This document shows positions 61,601-64,000 of a stretch of DNA of 64,000 bases, one piece after another (the stretch's first letter is position 1; the number at the start of each line of letters is the position of its first letter). Origin of the DNA: Mytilus trossulus (taxonomy: Eukaryota > Mollusca > Bivalvia > Mytilida > Mytilidae); the NCBI RefSeq assembly GCF_036588685.1, contig NC_086374.1:72910457-72974456 (forward strand), given 5' to 3'. The position numbers and the translations under genes were made by a program. The notes beneath the pieces are model-generated. The model was given only the letters and a program-made list of their open reading frames with translations. It ran no database searches and was not told where the DNA came from.

Positions 61601-62686
61601 TGGAAAAATGTTCAATTGTGCATTCATGCAGATATTGCAATTATTTTGACCAAAAGCTTTCTCTTGAATTCATTGAATAAAATCATGTTACATATAACAT
61701 GTATAAACAATCAACCTTTTCCTTTGTGATCTTTAATGCTAAGCTTTGATTTCATGTTCTGATGTATACAGTAAATTGTTAAGTAGAAAGATGAACCTTT
61801 AATTTGTAAAAATTAATTCCCCCATTGTATGTCCATAAAGTATGACATTAAGTGTTGACCTTCCTGTTAAGGATCAAGACGATTTTATAGGTTTACACCT
61901 GATTATTGGATAAACAAACACAATAGACGCTGAAAAGTGTTTATAGTTTATCTCCATTTTATCTGTCTGGTTGGAGGCTTATTGCTATCTAAATACAACT
62001 TTGTATACTGTTGTTCTTGTATATTGTAAGGTTATATGGGTCTCTGAGTTATGGGTAAAGGGATGGTTTAGGCTATTGATCTCTAAAGGTCTATTGAACC
62101 ATATTAGTCTAATAGTTGTTTCTTCACTTTATAAGATTTCAATATAGTCTATTACTAAAATAAATAAAAATTATATTTTTGGTCTATTTAATACAGATAT
62201 GCATGCAAGAATAAAATTGAGAAAGGAAATGGGGAATGTATCAAAGCGACAACAACCTGAACAAGAATGTTTTACAAGTATCAATTTTAACTTTGTTTGG
62301 TTGTTGCATCGCTTCTAATGGTATCACAACCCAGTCCCAGCATTTTTCTAATTTGGATTTGTTTCCAATCATTAGGAACAGCTTTCAATAAAACTTAATT
62401 AATCTCAAAGAGGATCGTCAACTTTTATTTAAAAATTTTTTGTAAGGGATAGAAAAACTTTCACTTGCTCTTGGTAGTTGACATGTGGAGTGGATATTTT
62501 GATTGTAAATGAAAGCAGCCTATCTAGTTAAATATTCAAATGTATTTTTGTATTTTCAGAAGGGATAGCAGTAAAATGAACATCCCTCATCGTATCTTGA
62601 CCCCAGATGAAGATAAAACATTCAGTAAGACTCTGGAGAGTGACAGCAGCACAGAATTTGTTACAGCACATAACTCTCTGGCAGAT
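49672..62686 (+). CDS. Unrecognised gene, first three coding exons (runs off the window)
   Basis: Exons 49672-49704, 55859-55959 and 62560-62686 join in phase (0, then 2) with consensus borders CAG/GTAGGT, TTTTTCAG, AAG/GTAGGC, TATTTTCAG and GAT/GTAAGT; 87 residues in all. ATG 49672 follows an in-frame TAA upstream. The peptide opens MPPSLRRSRSQSVKRNASFT, continues DGVSWLQIKHEGFIRRLSDS and ends TEFVTAHNSLAD. It is basic and serine-rich at first, with RRSRS, KRNAS and RRLS sites that could be phosphorylated by basophilic kinases, then acidic and serine/threonine-rich. No signal peptide or membrane segment so far. I do not recognise the family; the exon chain is supported by phase and composition only. 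The introns are about 6.2 and 6.6 kb. Confidence 0.6.
51300..52915 (+). repeat. Minisatellite, 59-bp unit, about 27 copies
   Basis: Unit ATTTTCTGATATACTCAGTG ... AGATTAAGCTTCAGATCTATCATCCAAC repeats every 59 bases with near identity. Rare variants: CTTCCGATC in two neighbouring copies near 51640-51700, GATAATACTC at 51720, TATATTAAG at 52098, AGATAAAG at 52453, and a four-base TATA insertion at 52784. It lies in the first coding intron (49705-55858) of the plus-strand gene. Confidence 0.97.
52916..55858. other. Intron sequence, nothing coding recognised
   Basis: AT-rich with homopolymer runs. A small duplication (CACGTTCAGTGTT twice at 53688-53725, flanked by ATTATAAAATCTAC) is visible. Frames at 53856 (+) and 54840 (-) are rich in ACATGTA-type simple sequence. 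Confidence 0.5.
55990..56115 (-). repeat. Dispersed repeat copy (AAGTCAGGAATATGACAG family)
   Basis: Good copy of the family at 5519 and 29684: ATCCAAAACGGCAAGTCCCT, TCAAATGGCAAAATCAAAA and AACTGTCATATTCCTGACTT. It starts about 30 bases after the second coding exon of the plus-strand gene. The frame at 55997-56221 is this repeat. Confidence 0.75.
56661..58030 (+). repeat. Long copy of the TTTTAGCTCAC dispersed repeat with three internal units
   Basis: Starts TTTTAGCTCACCTTTCC, with CACTTGGCGTCCGTCGTC, and ends with AGGCTCTTGAGAGCC. Inside, the module CAATTTGTTCATCAT ... ACTTTAAAAAATCTTCTC ... CAGTTTTTGGCTTATATCTC ... AAATTTTGC recurs about every 490 bases (near 56740, 57230 and 57720). The frame at 57326 is repeat translation. 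Opposite orientation to the short copy at 33071. Confidence 0.85.
58031..59260. other. Intron sequence, nothing recognised
   Basis: AT-rich; no gene or repeat that I can support. Confidence 0.5.
59262..61165 (+). repeat. Minisatellite, 72-bp unit (some 75), about 26 copies, with 360-bp higher-order blocks
   Basis: Unit ATAGGTACCAGACTAAGTGG ... TTATGTTCTGATCTGGTATACAG ... GTGTGCTATA. A five-unit block of 360 bases is repeated: the variant TTATGATCTGATC occurs at about 59801 and 60161, each followed by GTAATAGGGACCAGACTTAG. Later units carry a three-base insertion (GACTAAATAGTGG, 75 bp). Because 72 is divisible by three, open frames of 93-141 residues repeat a 24-residue phrase (VNCYVLIWYTVFVCYNRYQT and four more); these are not genes. 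Confidence 0.97.
61166..62207. other. Intron sequence, nothing recognised
   Basis: AT-rich stretch between the minisatellite and a short repeat fragment at 62208-62265, which is an AATTGAGAAAGGAAATGGGG-type copy of the family at 29405. Confidence 0.5.
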
Positions 62687-62960
62687 GTAAGTTATCACTA
62701 CACTCCCCCTCTCAACAAACATAACTCTCTTTCAAATGTAAGAAGTCACTACACTCCCCTTCCCCAAACAAGAACTTTGTTATAGAAGTTTTATTCACAA
62801 CCCCTTCCCCCAACACAGAAATCTCTGGCAGACTGAAGTCTTCACTACACCTCTTTGACTCAGGTTGAAAGGAACTCTCTTGTAGGTGTTAGTCTTCACT
62901 TCTCCTTCCTCAGCAATGTAAACTCTGGCAGACATTGAAAAGAACTGTCTGGCATATGCA
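62666..62960 (+). repeat. Degenerate tandem units derived from an exon end and its splice donor
   Basis: The exon end with donor, CATAACTCTCTGGCAGAT/GTAAGTTATCACTACACTCC, is followed by diverged copies at about 62718, 62814, 62865 and 62920, spaced about 50-95 bases (for example CATAACTCTCTTTCAAATGT, AAATCTCTGGCAGACTGAAG, GAACTCTCTTGTAGGTGTTA). The first downstream copy keeps an ATGTAAGAAG donor-like site and an open frame to 62785. Confidence 0.65.
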
Positions 62961-63394
62961 AATCTTAACTGCATTTGTTCTCTATTTTTCACTAAACTTT
63001 CTTGCATTGCCTTGAGATAAACCTATTAGACAAGTACGATTTTGACTTTATGTATGTAATTTATATGTTTCATATATATACTAATCATAAAATGTGCCAA
63101 GGTTTTGACATTGAATGGTCAGTTATTGTCCACAGTACAAAAAGTTGACTAGATCATGAAACTTGTTGACATAGGTCCACTTAAATCTTTCCAAGGATTG
63201 TTTGTGAACTGCTAGGGATTAGTGTTTAAGAAGATTGGATAGTATTAAAATGGATTTAAAATGACCCTTTATACTATAGACTTATGTGATGAAACCTCAA
63301 GGTCTTATTTTACACAACTTAAATATTTATGTTTAAAATTGAGAGCTAGAGTTTTCTAAACCAAAACTTTCACAGACCAAGTTTGTGCATGTAT

Positions 63395-64000
63395 AAGCTA
63401 TAAGGCAAAAATAACTTTCACTGAATTGATCCACAAATTATAAGACAACAACTTTCACTGAATTAATCCACACACTTTAAGACAACAACTTTGCCTGAAT
63501 TGATCCACACACTATTAGACAACTTTCACTGAATTGATCCACACACTTTAAGACAACAAGTTTAACCCTTTCCTACATTGAATTTTTTTTTTTGCATACT
63601 TGATTCGCATAGGATTTTTTTGATAAAATGCTGAACAAATGCTTTAAAATATTAAGGCATTGCGAAAAACAACTATTTCATCAAATAAATTTAAGTCGGA
63701 TATTCCTATGATATTCCTTTTCATATTGGATACAAATTCTATTAAGTCAACTGCAGACACTTTGTAGTCCAAAGGGTTTCAACTGAGGTACTACACAGGC
63801 GTCAAAAGGCGTCATTATGGAGTAAGGGGGTGGCGTCAAAAGGCGTCATTATGGAGGAAAGGGTTAACTGATTTGATTCACACACTATTAGACAACAGCT
63901 TTCACAGAATTGATCCACACACCATTAGACAACAGCTTTCACAGAATTGATCCACACACCATTAGACAACAACTTTCATTGAATTGATTCACACACTATT
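63395..64000 (+). repeat. Tandem array, about 37-bp unit, split by an inserted element
   Basis: Units like TTAGACAACAACTTTCACTG + AATTGATCCACACAC run 63395-63561 and resume 63868-64000, continuing past the window edge. The two halves are separated by the TTAA-flanked element at 63566-63863. Confidence 0.9.
63566..63863. mobile_element. Short piggyBac-like non-autonomous element with TTAA target duplication
   Basis: Ends CCCTTTCCTACAT and ATGGAGGAAAGGG are inverted repeats with one mismatch, flanked by TTAA at 63562-63565 and 63864-63867. It is 298 bases. Near the right end GGCGTCAAAAGGCGTCATTA occurs twice. No coding capacity. Confidence 0.85.

Overview
This is eukaryotic, AT-rich, repeat-dense DNA with interrupted genes and GT-AG introns. 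The gene content (a small C1q-domain protein and a tandem pair of B-box/coiled-coil proteins with a propeller-like C-terminus) and many dispersed repeats that I recognise from mussel DNA point to a bivalve mollusc, most likely a mussel of the genus Mytilus. The species call is an inference; no database was searched.

Layout. (1) 244-1515 (+): the last two coding exons of a rhomboid-type intramembrane serine protease. (2) 7043-9097 (+): a complete three-exon secreted C1q-domain gene. (3) 9.7-13.7 kb: transposon tails and tandem arrays. (4) 13.9-20.0 kb (+): a B-box gene copy that has become a pseudogene, with a Penelope-like retroelement fragment and a foldback-type element inside its intron. 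(5) 20.9-22.9 kb: more retroelement remnants. (6) 23.96-27.49 kb (+): the intact paralogue of the pseudogene. Both copies keep a similar upstream region holding an interferon-response-like GAAA-NN-GAAA site. A hammerhead ribozyme core lies in the intron of the intact copy. (7) 27.9-32.4 kb: repeats. (8) 32484-41886 (-): a six-exon tRNA 2'-phosphotransferase (TRPT1) gene, rebuilt exon by exon, with introns full of non-autonomous elements and a tRNA-derived SINE tandem array. (9) 41.9-42.3 kb: a probable bidirectional promoter. (10) 42.2-64 kb (+): an unrecognised gene with one probable non-coding exon and three coding exons, whose introns hold two large minisatellites (59 bp and 72 bp) and two TTAA-flanked piggyBac-like non-autonomous elements; it runs off the right edge.

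The genes do not form one pathway. The C1q gene and the B-box pair fit the expanded innate-immunity repertoires of bivalves, and the shared promoter motif is the best hint of regulation. TRPT1 is a housekeeping-type tRNA splicing enzyme, but this copy appears to have Pro where the family's fourth catalytic Arg is expected. Most other open frames are chance frames or translations of tandem repeats whose period is a multiple of three.
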